From Saccoglossus kowalevskii (lineage: Eukaryota > Hemichordata > Enteropneusta > Harrimaniidae), in NCBI RefSeq assembly GCF_000003605.2, contig NW_003119425.1:89859-112919 (forward strand): DNA of 23,061 nt. The letters run 5' to 3'. The notes beneath the pieces were generated by a model. That model saw nothing but the letters and a program-made list of their open reading frames with translations, made no database searches and had not been told where the DNA came from. Position 1 is the stretch's first letter. Each line of letters starts with the position of its first letter. Positions 9,915 to 19,280 of this stretch are shown here, one piece after another. Position numbers and translations under genes: made by a program.

Positions 9915-11070
9915 ATGACAGTTTACTTGAACTTTAGGTTCGAAGACTGGCTAAGATCAACTCGGAGAAACCCTGAAGTCGAGTATCTGAGTGTTGAAAA
10001 TCTCAACAATGTTGTACGACAGTTTTATTCTGAAATGCGTAGTCAAGCGGGAGATGTATGGGAGATCGAGTCTCAGTGCAGTGCGAGCGACGATCAACCG
10101 ACATATCAACTCACCAACATATAATCGCAATCCTAATATTATGCAAGACCGCGAGTTCAACACTGCCAACAACACCTTCTAATGTTTAATTAAACAGCTT
10201 AAAATCGAGGAATTTGATAAATTCGAACATAAAATAGGTTTCTCCAGTGAAGATATGAAAAAGTTGGCCGAAACCAACGTGCTATCGACGTGTAACCCCG
10301 TTAGTTTAATTACTAAATTAGACAAGTTTGAATTAATTTAACTTTCCATTTTGGGAAATGTGGCGAGGAAGGAATGCGTATGATGACCAGGAATTCGTTT
10401 AGTACAACATTTGATGTTGGTGGTGATGTTGGTAAATTCATAGAAAACTTTTTCCAAGAAAAAATAAAAAATCATTCTGACGATGACTACAAAGCAGAGG
10501 AAAACATTTATGCCACTAATCTAATAACAACCAGTGCCCTGAAGTGGCGTTCAAATTCCACCTGACAAAATTGCACCCAGGTAATTGCCAAAGACCACGG
10601 GATGACGCAGAATTCGACGACGATATATGGTATTGTATTTCTTCACTTAGGGTAAATAAATTAGGGCAGATGGTGAAGATAATTTTTAAAGACGCAGATT
10701 TGTCCGGAGTGTACACCAACCACTGAATTAGAGCGACGGCGTACACAGCCCTTGATTCGGCCAGAGTTGAGACAAGGCATATCACTTCAAAACAACGACA
10801 ACATTTGTCTGACATACTGTCACAAAGCCTTGGTTATATCAATGATGTATCCTGGTCAGATATGGGTTTTAAATCGCCGTGCCGGTCACTGTACACGATA
10901 CACCACAGCGTCCCGCCACGTCTCAAACTTTGGTCAAATCAAGTACAGCTGAACGTAAATTATCCAGTTACAAGCAGTATGGTGTATCAGACATCCTTTC
11001 AATGACCCAATTACAGTCCAAGTTGTACAAAAACCGGAATGAAAACGTGGGCAGTCTGTTGTTTTATTGA
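9915..11070 (+). pseudogene. Crypton-type (DUF3504, KIAA1958-like) tyrosine recombinase remnant
   Basis: Three plus-strand frames read in sequence give the whole Crypton recombinase layout. FEDWLRSTRRNPEVEYLSVE and LNNVVRQFYSEMRSQAG form the N-terminal domain. A frameshift near 10053 leads to YGRSSLSAVRATINRH and NIMQDREFNTANNTF, then TAA at 10180. The same frame runs on to TAA at 10339. A shift at about 10347 gives HFGKCGEEGMR, where the family has HFGRRGREG-type sequence, so the first catalytic Arg appears lost. A shift near 10530 gives CPEVAFKFHLTKLHP, CQRPRDD and VNKLGQMVK. The HxxR box reads TNH-stop-IRATAYTALDSA, with TGA at 10724 where Cys is usual. After TRHI the expected SGH and catalytic Tyr are not clear. 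No function is retained. Confidence 0.85.
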
Positions 11071-11659
11071 TCTAAACTCTACGTGACCTCAAATTCCAAA
11101 TGGCGTTTACATAGTCAGTAAAAGGTCAGGAGAGTCATCTTTTGTTATGCTGATTTTTGTGTTTAATCTCTCTGTGGATAAGTTTTGTTTTTCCACGGAA
11201 TAAAAGAAGATTGAATTGTGTTGCGTGTGTATTTTGTGTGTGCATTCAGTGTACGACCACATACATGGGGAGGGGGTATTACACGAATAACATATAGCAG
11301 TTGTTTCAATCAGAAAAACAACATACTGATAGAAATTAGAAGACACTTAGTGTAGGTCATACTTCGCTTCATACGATGGTCACTGACGACACAAATCTGT
11401 TTTTTGCTGAACGGGTATACTCAACCAATCAAGTCAGTTGTAATTGATAACATAATACGTATACAAAATACGTATGATCATGTTCTTTAGTCATATTTAA
11501 AACGAGTTGTGAAAAACGGGTAACTTAAGGAGTCAGAAAGTATAGGCAGTTGCCATTTTTTTGGTGAACAAACAGGTATGTGAAGCTCAACATTACTACG
11601 TTTTGTCACTTCATTTCTTTCATTATCTGTTCTTCTCTACTAGAATTGATATAATGCGA
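11071..11659. other. Unassigned sequence between the Crypton remnant and the inverted repeat
   Basis: A 79-codon minus-strand frame at 11107-11346 shows no recognisable motif. Nothing else is visible. Confidence 0.4.
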
Positions 11660-11955
11660 CTGTATTTGATCTGAAATTTCATTTAATGCAAATGGTCATT
11701 CTTATATGTACATAATCTGGTCTACAGTAACGTGCGCCCAGTTTTTGGACTTTGACCCACATTATTGAATAGGTTTACACCACTGAACGACGAAAGGTTA
11801 TGAAAGCGTAGCCTGGAGCAGCTACCTGATGCCCTGTGATATTAGCTATGTATATACTACAACACCAAACCGTTCGAGACAATAGCTTTGTTTAGTTTTC
11901 TGTGAGGAGTTATGACATTAAAAGCATAGCTTGTTTCTTATTACTTATTAAATAT

Positions 11956-11970
11956 CCAGGTGTGACGTTA
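11956..11970 (+). promoter_or_regulatory. Conserved CRE-like site upstream of GLYAT-like copy 1
   Basis: CCAGGTGTGACGTTA is preserved exactly in the other arm (19266-19280, minus). It contains TGACGT, a CREB/ATF-type core, and lies about 105-120 bases before the splice acceptor. It may sit in a promoter or a 5' intron; a role is inferred only from conservation in a diverged duplicate. Confidence 0.25.
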
Positions 11971-12114
11971 ACTCTGATTGTCTATTCATGCTGTCAATCA
12001 CTTGGCTGATGTATATTGCAGATATTAATCTGCCCATATGTTAATTTACTTCACCCGATGTTCTCACATTTTTACAGGATTGTTGTTGTAGTCGTAGTAG
12101 TGTATCACAGTAAG

Positions 12115-12954
12115 ATGGCAGTTGCAGTCAAGATGAAGAACTTAACAGAATTACTAGCTCGCATGAGTCAATGGCCACCATCTTCGTACCCTGCTTATTA
12201 CATGATAAAAAATAGCTTGTTAACTCAAAATGAATGGCCCAGTATAAATGTATACATTGATAACGCTTGCATTCCTGAGTGTACAACTGTCGTTGTGGCT
12301 GCAAATAAGTTTCATCATTCGCCTTTGGATAGAACATACTTCATGTATTCCACTGATAATGACAGACTGAAAACTGTATTTAACTCACCGGATGTTGTAA
12401 ACTGGGACAAAGAAATTGTGTTATTTCAAGCTGTGCCTAATCGCAATAGAGAAGTGGTAACAGAGATGTATATTTTGCGTGGCTTCATTGAAACTTTCAG
12501 AAGTGACGCAGTTATCAGAATATTGAGCAAGAGTAGTGCAACAAACACCCCTTCAGTCTCACTTCCTCCTGGCTTTACGGTTGGCCCTCTCACTCAAGTA
12601 CATGCAGAGTATGTGGAAGAAAAATGGCGAACGTATCGACCAATTGCACCACCGATATTTGCAAAGACACTCAACTATTGTGCTTCATTTGCTGTATTTG
12701 ATCCAAGTGGGAGGCCTGTGGCATGGGCAGTGCATACTGAGCATGGTGATGCTGGTTATGGTTATACTGATCCAGCGTACCGTAGCATGGGGTTGATGAA
12801 AATCTTAGGGCAAAGGTTGAAGTCAGCCATTAAACGTGGTGAGCAATTTTATGACATGCAATCAGTCCCATCACAAAATGATGAACCCACGGACGATAAT
12901 GTAGAATTACGATCCTCGTGGCTGCTGATCGAGAAAAGGACCGCACGACTATGA
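12115..12954 (+). CDS. Glycine N-acyltransferase-like protein (GNAT fold), copy 1
   Basis: 279 residues in one exon, near the length of vertebrate GLYAT proteins. It starts at MAVAVKMKNL. A TTTTTACAG acceptor at 12077, conserved in the paralog, sits 37 bases before the ATG, so a 5' non-coding exon probably lies upstream; open codons before the acceptor are intronic. The N-terminal half (LARMSQWPPSSYPAYYMIKN, then NEWPSINVYID) fits the GLYAT N-terminal domain. The C-terminal half from LPPGFTVGPL is GNAT-like: FDPSGRPVAWAV, an acidic EHGD, then YTDPAYRSMGLMKIL, the acyl-CoA-binding R-x-x-G-type loop. Family members join acyl-CoA to glycine or another amino acid, often in mitochondria; the substrate is unknown. 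It has its own AATAAA at 13321. Intact and likely functional. Confidence 0.82.
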   Translation: MAVAVKMKNLTELLARMSQWPPSSYPAYYMIKNSLLTQNEWPSINVYIDNACIPECTTVVVAANKFHHSPLDRTYFMYSTDNDRLKTVFNSPDVVNWDKEIVLFQAVPNRNREVVTEMYILRGFIETFRSDAVIRILSKSSATNTPSVSLPPGFTVGPLTQVHAEYVEEKWRTYRPIAPPIFAKTLNYCASFAVFDPSGRPVAWAVHTEHGDAGYGYTDPAYRSMGLMKILGQRLKSAIKRGEQFYDMQSVPSQNDEPTDDNVELRSSWLLIEKRTARL

Positions 12955-13320
12955 ATCTTCTTTACTGGTTTTATGTATCAGTATTTGACCTTATACTTAT
13001 TTCAAAACATCAACAACATTGTCAAAACTATTCGATGCATGTATTATACTAAACACAAAATATATGTTCGAACTTCAACGGTATCAACAATGTAGATTGT
13101 ATACTTGGTATATTTGTACACTATAGCATGTGTTTTTGCCATAAACTAATTATGTTTCTTTTTTCGATTATCACTTACATTTGACTTAATATGGATTTGA
13201 ACTGGTTGTTATGGGAGGGAGTCATGGTATAAGTATCAATTATGTCCACGTTTCGAATATAACTTTCAGTGATTCTGATTTGTATGAATTCGTATTTTGA
13301 TAATGTTACTATGTAGTCAG

Positions 13321-13326
13321 AATAAA
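13321..13326 (+). terminator. Poly(A) signal of GLYAT-like copy 1
   Basis: AATAAA in GTAGTCAGAATAAATTGT, 366 bases past the stop codon. The same block is kept in the other arm at 17008-17013, and arm homology ends soon after. Confidence 0.6.
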
Positions 13327-13365
13327 TTGTTACCAATAGAGATGTATACTAGTATATTGGTGGTA

Positions 13366-14056
13366 AATCCTAAAGAAATGTGAATCCTCAAAGTCTGTGA
13401 CAGATGTCACAACAACCGTTCTGAGAATTTTTCGGACAGCCAGTTAGCAAGATGACTTGCAATTTACAAAACATTTTGGTCTTTGTCCAATCTAGCCTTG
13501 TCGGCGTCACTAGATTGACTGTACTCAGTTTCAGCGTTGTGTTCTCCAAAACGAGTATTCCGTTATAAGCCTTTTAATGTTCGTGAATATAAATAGACAC
13601 TCGCACAAATAAACAAATAAACGAAAACAATCTAGCAATAAAGTATTACAAATGAAAAGTTGGATAAATGCACTTTTTGGTGGAAATTATTCTGATGTGA
13701 GTTGTGGCATAGTTTCAGGTAGCAGCTGAAATAAAATGCTACCGGTAATAAATCATCTTTTTTTAAATTCTAGTTTAATAAATCTACTGAATTGATGAAT
13801 AGACGTGCTTGTTTATGTTTCAAATATTGATAACTTGCTCCCAGCGCAAACGGTGTAGATTTTTTTATCTATTTGTTGCGAACGTGAATTCTGCAAATTA
13901 GATAATTGATATCTAGATATCGTACTATTATACACCGAAATTGATAGACTTGCATACAGTATCGTGTTTATTTTTTGATGTTTTGTTCAATAAAATAAAA
14001 AAAAATGAGGAAAATGTTTTTTTTCTCGTTGTAACCCGATCATTTATACACCAAAA

Positions 14057-14119
<63 letters not shown>

Positions 14120-14366
14120 AGGTGCGCATAATTTAAATTCTTTTTTACTACTCTTAATATCACATCGGAATACCGGGGAAAATTTAGTATAGTTTGATTG
14201 TAGAAATTAATCTCAGGAAGGACTAACAAAAACGAACAAAATAATTTTGTTTGAAATATGTATAGAATAATATATGTTGACAAACATGATCAGAACAATA
14301 TGTAACATGGTGAAAAGTCAGATAATACAGTCCACAAATACAATATACTCAGATATATTTATTATG
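13366..14366. other. Inverted-repeat spacer, left part
   Basis: AT-rich with no recognisable gene. The 79-codon minus-strand frame at 14044-14283 is an artefact of the AAAT microsatellite. Confidence 0.45.
14053..14120. repeat. (AAAT)17 microsatellite
   Basis: About 68 bases of uninterrupted AAAT units, the longest simple repeat in the window. Its purity suggests high mutability. Confidence 0.95.
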
Positions 14367-14922
14367 TCACATTCCTTTGCCAACCCTCTCAGCTGCTTCC
14401 AGTAACGCACCTAAATTTGAATCAACACGAGATGGCTCTTGGGTCGATGAGAAGGGAATTGAAACAGCCTTGTCACGGAACTTTGTGGAACAAGTTTCTG
14501 AGGCAAACTAGTGGCAGTAGAGTGTTTTTGCGATAATTTTCTACGATCTATACCGCGATCTATTCTTGAAGACTCAACTGTTTATTCAACTGGGATACGA
14601 ATATTTCTCGCAATATCGCTAATTGCAAGGGGAGAGATGGGGTATTCAGATTCTATAATATTCCTGAAATTGCGGGAATAGCTGACGGCATTGGCGTGTC
14701 GTGAATGGGAGTCGGTGGATAATAATCCCTATGCGCGTATTGCTCATGTATGAACTGAGATGGAATGATTATCTGGTATCCAGTTAGAGGCGCAATCTCT
14801 CTATAGGAGCGGAAATGTCTTCCTGTTTTGAAAATAACTTTGCTCTGATTGGAATATTGTTGATTGTCACAAACATGACAAAGTAGGGTAATATCACGCT
14901 GCAGTGCATGTTTCCCGCTCAT
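14367..14922 (-). pseudogene. Unrecognised degenerate coding segment
   Basis: Read on the minus strand, an open 89-codon frame starts at ATG 14922 (MSGKHALQRD, HVCDNQQYSN, REIAPLTGYQIIIPSQFIHE, YYPPTPIHDTPMP) and stops near 14653. The next frame then gives NIIESEYPISPLAISDIARN, and a third frame gives FRDKAVSIPFSSTQEPSRVD followed by GALLEAAERVGKGM and a TGA at 14367-14369. Each piece reads like protein rather than random AT-rich translation, which suggests one coding sequence broken by at least two shifts and some stops. No intron signals were needed, so it may be a processed pseudogene or part of a mobile element. I do not recognise the family. Confidence 0.35.
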
Positions 14923-15039
14923 GGTTTTAAAATCATATCACTCAAGAAACACAGCTAATAATGTCTGTGTTATGGCTACAGTAAACGTTGATCGTGACTG
15001 ACTACCTAAATCTTGCATTACGCTACCTCTGATTATATG

Positions 15040-15552
15040 CATGGTTTAGAGACGCCACCAATCGATTCTTTGCATTTTGCATTTTATACGAGTTTGATAA
15101 ACAATTAAAGTCATACACATTTGTATCACTTATAACATAGCTAGGATCATCGTCAATTATGTACGTGCGTTCATGTCACCAGCAACGATTACAAAAACAT
15201 CGGGCAAAGTAACTAGAATAGCTATCAGTTGATTTTCAAAGAGTTCAATACCGTTGTTTGTATTAAAGTCATTATAGAAAGAAGACTGCTCGGGGGTAAT
15301 AAGGAGTTTGATAAACTGTTTGTAAACATTACGTACTAGTACACAAAATCCCCCAGAAAAACGACCAGTGGGAGACTTTCTAATTCGATATGTACTGAAT
15401 GCTAAAAATCAGGAAAAACGTTATCGTATTGATTGTTACTCTCAGCCCAAATTTCAGACAAAATAATGCAATCATGGTTCAGCAAATAGTTCATAAAGTC
15501 CGCTATTTGTAATTTGTATTTTAAACCTCTAACGTTCCACGCGAGGAAATTT
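15040..15552 (-). pseudogene. LINE endonuclease (EEP/APE-type) domain fragment
   Basis: On the minus strand the first frame gives LNFLAWNVRGLKYKLQIADF, then HDCIILSEIWAES, the usual N-terminal strand and catalytic Glu region of a retrotransposon endonuclease, and stops after NVFPDF near 15400. A one-base shift gives FSTYRIRKSPTGRFSGGFCV, LLITPEQSSFYNDFNTNNGI and VFVIVAGDMNAR, the GD-x-NAR motif. Another shift gives IIDDDPSYV. The stretch between VRN and TPEQSSFY is shorter than usual, which suggests an internal deletion. No RT follows directly. It might be the same LINE family as 7380-9509, but the two pieces lie about 5.5 kb apart. Confidence 0.75.
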
Positions 15553-15559
15553 AAAGGTG

Positions 15560-16974
15560 TTGGGCCATGGCCAGTTTGTTATTCTTCACTCATATGACCA
15601 CTGCCACGGGCTTGAGATCTTGTCATTGGGCGGTAATTTGTAGTATACTTTTTGATATCCATATCTTATTATCTTTGTCCAAATAACTTTATAAATGTTT
15701 TGACATTTGCAGCCATTTACCCCATTTCAGTACCAATCAATCTCGCTTTTCTGAGATAAGTTAGAGCTAGAGAAGTTTGCTGCTCTGTGATAATAAAAAC
15801 ACTTTTTCAAGTTTTCGATTTGTTTAGCCCGTTACAATAGAATCATTCAATTTAGAACTATTACTTTGAATATAGACGAATAAATGTTTGTCTAGTTTTG
15901 CTAAAAGAAGGAATTCGTTTTTGTCATGATTATTAAATTATGCAAATTAGAAAATTTGTGCAGCAAATCGTGGGATGCGGAGTGCCCTTCTTGGTAAAAC
16001 ACTTATCACGTTCATTATGGTTGCTAAGCAGTATGTATTCTCATGGGTGTTTCAAGGATGACTTTATTGGAAAATATAACACTTCCAGGAGACTTCTTTT
16101 GATTTAAAAATGGTTTGTGGCATTGTACCCACAATGTGTGACATTTACGCTATTGCAAATTAAAAGTGGTATGCGCCTATATCATGTCGTCATACGGAAA
16201 TTATGTAAGGAATTGACAATGATTAAAAATATTGGTGAAACCTAATTAAGTAGGTTAACTTTTCATATGCTTAGAATCGACTTGAGGAATGTCTTCATTA
16301 AGCAGAGTTCACATTGCTAAAATGACAATGTTGTGATTATAAGTATAATTAGATTGTGTTATTTCGTTTCGTTTCAAATGTGGAAATCAGATGAGTCGGG
16401 TTCGAAAATTAAAAATTTGTTACAGAAAACCAACCTATACTGACAAATATAGTGGTCAAATTGTTGATGTCATTGAACCTAATTAATATGAATGAATGTG
16501 ATTACAAGCAAACTAATATACTACCTGATAATGGTCAGTGAAAATAAAATCCAGCGAATATACTTTTTTTCCTATTTTTCACATTAAACTCATCAAAAAT
16601 CAGTGAAAATAAATTCAATACAAAACACCCAAAAAGCCTCTTCAGCGAAAATTAGTTCCAGCGAAAATTAAGTATTCCACAGTGTTCCAAAGCAATTTGA
16701 ATTGAAATTTGTTAAATTTCAGTATACAATATTCATGTACGTAGTCTGTCAGTGTTCTGGTCTGTCATGGATATGGTCAGCATTGGTCAGAAGATTGGAC
16801 AATCAAGCTGGGATTGAAAAAAACTCAAGATTTGTAAATTGTAATGTCGGCCCTCTGGAATTATTTCGTCATCAGATATCTATTAAATTAGAATGTGTTC
16901 CAGTATAAAACATTTATATGCATAGTCTGCTAGTGTTCTTTCTAGATCAATACGATGCTTGAACATTTAGACAA
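15560..16974. other. Inverted-repeat spacer, right part
   Basis: AT-rich with no recognisable gene. Holds the 16-bp-period repeat at 16536-16674. The 68-codon frame at 16702-16908 has no recognisable features. Confidence 0.45.
16536..16674 (+). repeat. Degenerate 16-bp-period repeat, consensus CAGYGAAAATWARWTC
   Basis: Units start at 16536, 16552, 16601, 16643 and 16659. The first two and the last two are exactly 16 bases apart; the middle unit is isolated. Four of the five keep CAGYGAAAAT. Confidence 0.55.
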
Positions 16975-17007
16975 CATTTATTACATATACAACTATATTG
17001 GTCACAA

Positions 17008-17013
17008 TTTATT
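17008..17013 (-). terminator. Poly(A) signal of GLYAT-like copy 2
   Basis: AATAAA on the minus strand in the same context as in copy 1 (GTAGTCAGAATAAATTGT). Because of the inserted sequence it lies nearly 1.3 kb past the stop codon. Confidence 0.5.
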
Positions 17014-17175
17014 CTGACTACACAGTAACATTATCAAAATACGAATTCATACAAATCAGAACTACTGAAAGTTTGGTTCAGAACGTTGAAATAATATGCA
17101 CTGTACTCAGTGGTTTTTTTGGCACATATACCATGCCTCCCACACATGACAACCAGTTCAAATCTCCATCAAGGT

Positions 17176-18003
17176 AGAGATGCAGTTTACCTGACAGGTA
17201 TGTTAATTAGTTAATTAGGAAACCAAGATGACCTCCCTTGTCCACAAAACTATATATTTTCGGACAGCTTATTGTATGAATTTTAAAATTTTGTTAGTAG
17301 TTTGAAATATGCACAAAAATGTGCTTTTTTGGTCAAAAGTGATTTAAAAAAAATTAGCTCAAAATTGGTTTCTGGGCACATCTGTTTACTATGAAGAAAG
17401 TGCCGTCTTGAAAACTGTCTACCAGTTGCCAATTTTGCAGGGCAGCAGCCCAAATTTCACTACTTCAAGTTTATGCATAAATTAACACCAAGGCTAGTTG
17501 TCTGTGCGATTTTGTAACACTGTTCAACCAAAAACAATGCCCCGACGGCGTTTTGAAGATAAACACATTGTCAATCATTTGTGAAAATTTCAAAACAAAA
17601 GGTCAAAGCGTCTAGAAGCTATTTTTTTAAAGTTCTGGGATGTGCACTAAAAAGAAGCTGAGATAATTGCTAATTTGCATAACAATTCACTCAGTAAGAA
17701 GTTTGCTAATGCTCATAATTAAAATGGCTGCAACAGTTCCAAATTTAAACCTATTATCGTTCTGTTAAAAGTTAAATATAGTGCATAATATGGAGATCCC
17801 ATCATTTCTTTTTTTCACCATGTTTCTTTTTTATTATTTATGTACAGCCTTGCTAAATCTTGCTAAGCATTCAAAAGAGAGAATGTTTGCACCTGTTATC
17901 TATATTTTAAAATCGTTTTTTGAGTATGTTCCACTATTCACAATTCTACAAAATGTTAACAGTCTAGAGCAACGACTGTTTGGATAATAAAAAGCACAGA
18001 AAA
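17176..18003. mobile_element. About 0.8 kb of extra sequence in the 3' region of GLYAT-like copy 2
   Basis: Left-arm homology stops after the GCCATAAAC block and resumes at GATTTGAACTGG, so this stretch is an insertion in the right arm or a deletion from the left. It encodes nothing recognisable; the 68-codon frame at 17781-17987 is hydrophobic but featureless. No terminal inverted repeats or target duplication were found by eye. A non-autonomous repeat is the likeliest explanation. Confidence 0.4.
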
Positions 18004-18299
18004 AAAATGTCACATAACTTGTTTATGGCAAAAACACGTATTTATACAAATATACCAAGTATACAATTTATATTGTTGATACCTTTGAAGTTCGAACATA
18101 TATTGTTTGTTCATCACAACAAATACATCGACTATCTATTAATTTTGACAACGTTGTTGATGTGTCCCCGGCAACCATGTTTTATTTTAAAAATAGGGTC
18201 AAATACTGACACATAATTCCAATCAGCGATAGAATAAGTATCTGAGAGAAATATGTGTTCAGTTCTCCCCTAATATAAAATAATAATATAAAAAACGAT

Positions 18300-19130
18300 T
18301 CATAGTAGTGCGGTCTTTTTCTCGATCAGCAGCCACGAGGCTCGTGGTAGTTTTTCATTACCGTCCGCGGATTCATCATTTCGTGATGGAACTGTTTGCA
18401 TGACATAAAATTGCTCACCACGTTTGACGTTTGACTTCAACCTTTGCCTTAAGATTTTTATCATCCCCATGCTACGGTACGCTGGATCAGTGTAACAATA
18501 ACCAGCATCGCCATGCTCAGTATGCACTGCCCAAGACACAGGCCGCCCACTTGGATCAAAAACAGCAGATGCGGCACGATGTTTAAATGTCTTTGCCAAT
18601 ATCGGTGGTGCAATTGGTCGATACGTTCGCCATTTTTCTTCCACATACTCTGCATGTGCTGGAGTGAGAGGGCCAACCGTAAAACCAGGAGGAAGGGTGT
18701 TTGTTACACTACTGTTGCTCAGCATTCTGATAACTGTGTCATTTATGACTATTGACATGAAACCATGTGAAATATACATCTCTGTTACCACTTGTCTATT
18801 GCAATTAGGAACAGCTTGAAATAACATAATTTCTTTGTCCCAGTTTACAACATCCGGTGAGCTAAATACAGTTTTCAGTCTGTCATTATCAGTGGAATAC
18901 ATGAAGTATGTTCTATCCAAAGGCGGATGATGAAACTTATTTGCAGCCACAACGACAGTTGTACACTCAGGAATGCAAGCGTTATCAATGTATACATTTA
19001 TACTGGGCCATTCATTTTGAGTTGATAAGCTATTTTTTATCATGTAGTAAGCAGGGTACGAAGATGGTGGCCATTGACTCATGCGAGCTAGTAATTCTGT
19101 TAATTTCTCCGTCTTGACTGCAACTGCCAT
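18300..19130 (-). CDS. Glycine N-acyltransferase-like protein (GNAT fold), copy 2
   Basis: 276 residues, intact, about 80% identical to copy 1 by hand count. It starts at MAVAVKTEKL; a TTATTTACAG acceptor lies just upstream (exon begins at 19161), so the same 5' intron is expected. The N-terminal half is almost unchanged from copy 1. Differences cluster at residues about 119-142 (GFMSIVINDTVIRML against GFIETFRSDAVIRIL, plus four residues missing before LPPGFTVGPL) and at the FKHRAAS segment. The acyl-CoA loop YTDPAYRSMGMIKIL and the EHGD motif are kept; the residue before YTDPAYR is Cys instead of Gly. Predicted to join an acyl group from acyl-CoA to glycine or a similar amine; substrate unknown. 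The long 3' region contains the 17176-18003 insertion. Confidence 0.82.
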   Translation of the reverse strand: MAVAVKTEKLTELLARMSQWPPSSYPAYYMIKNSLSTQNEWPSINVYIDNACIPECTTVVVAANKFHHPPLDRTYFMYSTDNDRLKTVFSSPDVVNWDKEIMLFQAVPNCNRQVVTEMYISHGFMSIVINDTVIRMLSNSSVTNTLPPGFTVGPLTPAHAEYVEEKWRTYRPIAPPILAKTFKHRAASAVFDPSGRPVSWAVHTEHGDAGYCYTDPAYRSMGMIKILRQRLKSNVKRGEQFYVMQTVPSRNDESADGNEKLPRASWLLIEKKTALL

Positions 19131-19265
19131 CTTACTACTATACACTGCTACTACAACAATCCTGTAAATAAATGTGAGAACAGCCGGTGAAGTCAATTAA
19201 TAGTAATTTAATGATTATAATGTATACATCGGCCAAGTGATTGACCTGAAGGAGATAATCAGGGA

Positions 19266-19280
19266 TAACGTCACACCTGG
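19266..19280 (-). promoter_or_regulatory. Conserved CRE-like site upstream of GLYAT-like copy 2
   Basis: Reverse complement of CCAGGTGTGACGTTA, identical to 11956-11970, about 105 bases before the acceptor although the flanks have drifted. Confidence 0.25.

Larger units (their letters stand above)
11660..13365. repeat. Left arm of a large inverted duplication (GLYAT-like gene, copy 1)
   Basis: Sequence here recurs in reverse complement at 16975-19510. Hand alignment finds homologous blocks before the gene (AACACCA, CCAGGTGTGACGTTA, TCAATCACTTGG, GTTCTCACATTT), through the whole coding region, and after it (ATATGTTCGAACTTCAA, TATACTTGGTATATTTGTA, TTTTTGCCATAAAC, GATTTGAACTGGTTGT, the stretch up to AATAAATTGT). 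Homology fades just past the poly(A) signal at 13321. The outer edge near 11660-11790 is diffuse. Confidence 0.85.

Noticed and set aside
12536-12796. An 86-codon frame overlapping GLYAT-like copy 1, with a related frame at 18461-18676 in copy 2
   Set aside because: Its conservation follows from the true frame being conserved after duplication; it has no domain of its own. The antisense pair at 12128-12337 and 18908-19117 is rejected for the same reason.
14044-14283. 79-codon minus-strand frame with a LFIYLFIY repeat
   Set aside because: Translation of the AAAT microsatellite; no gene evidence.
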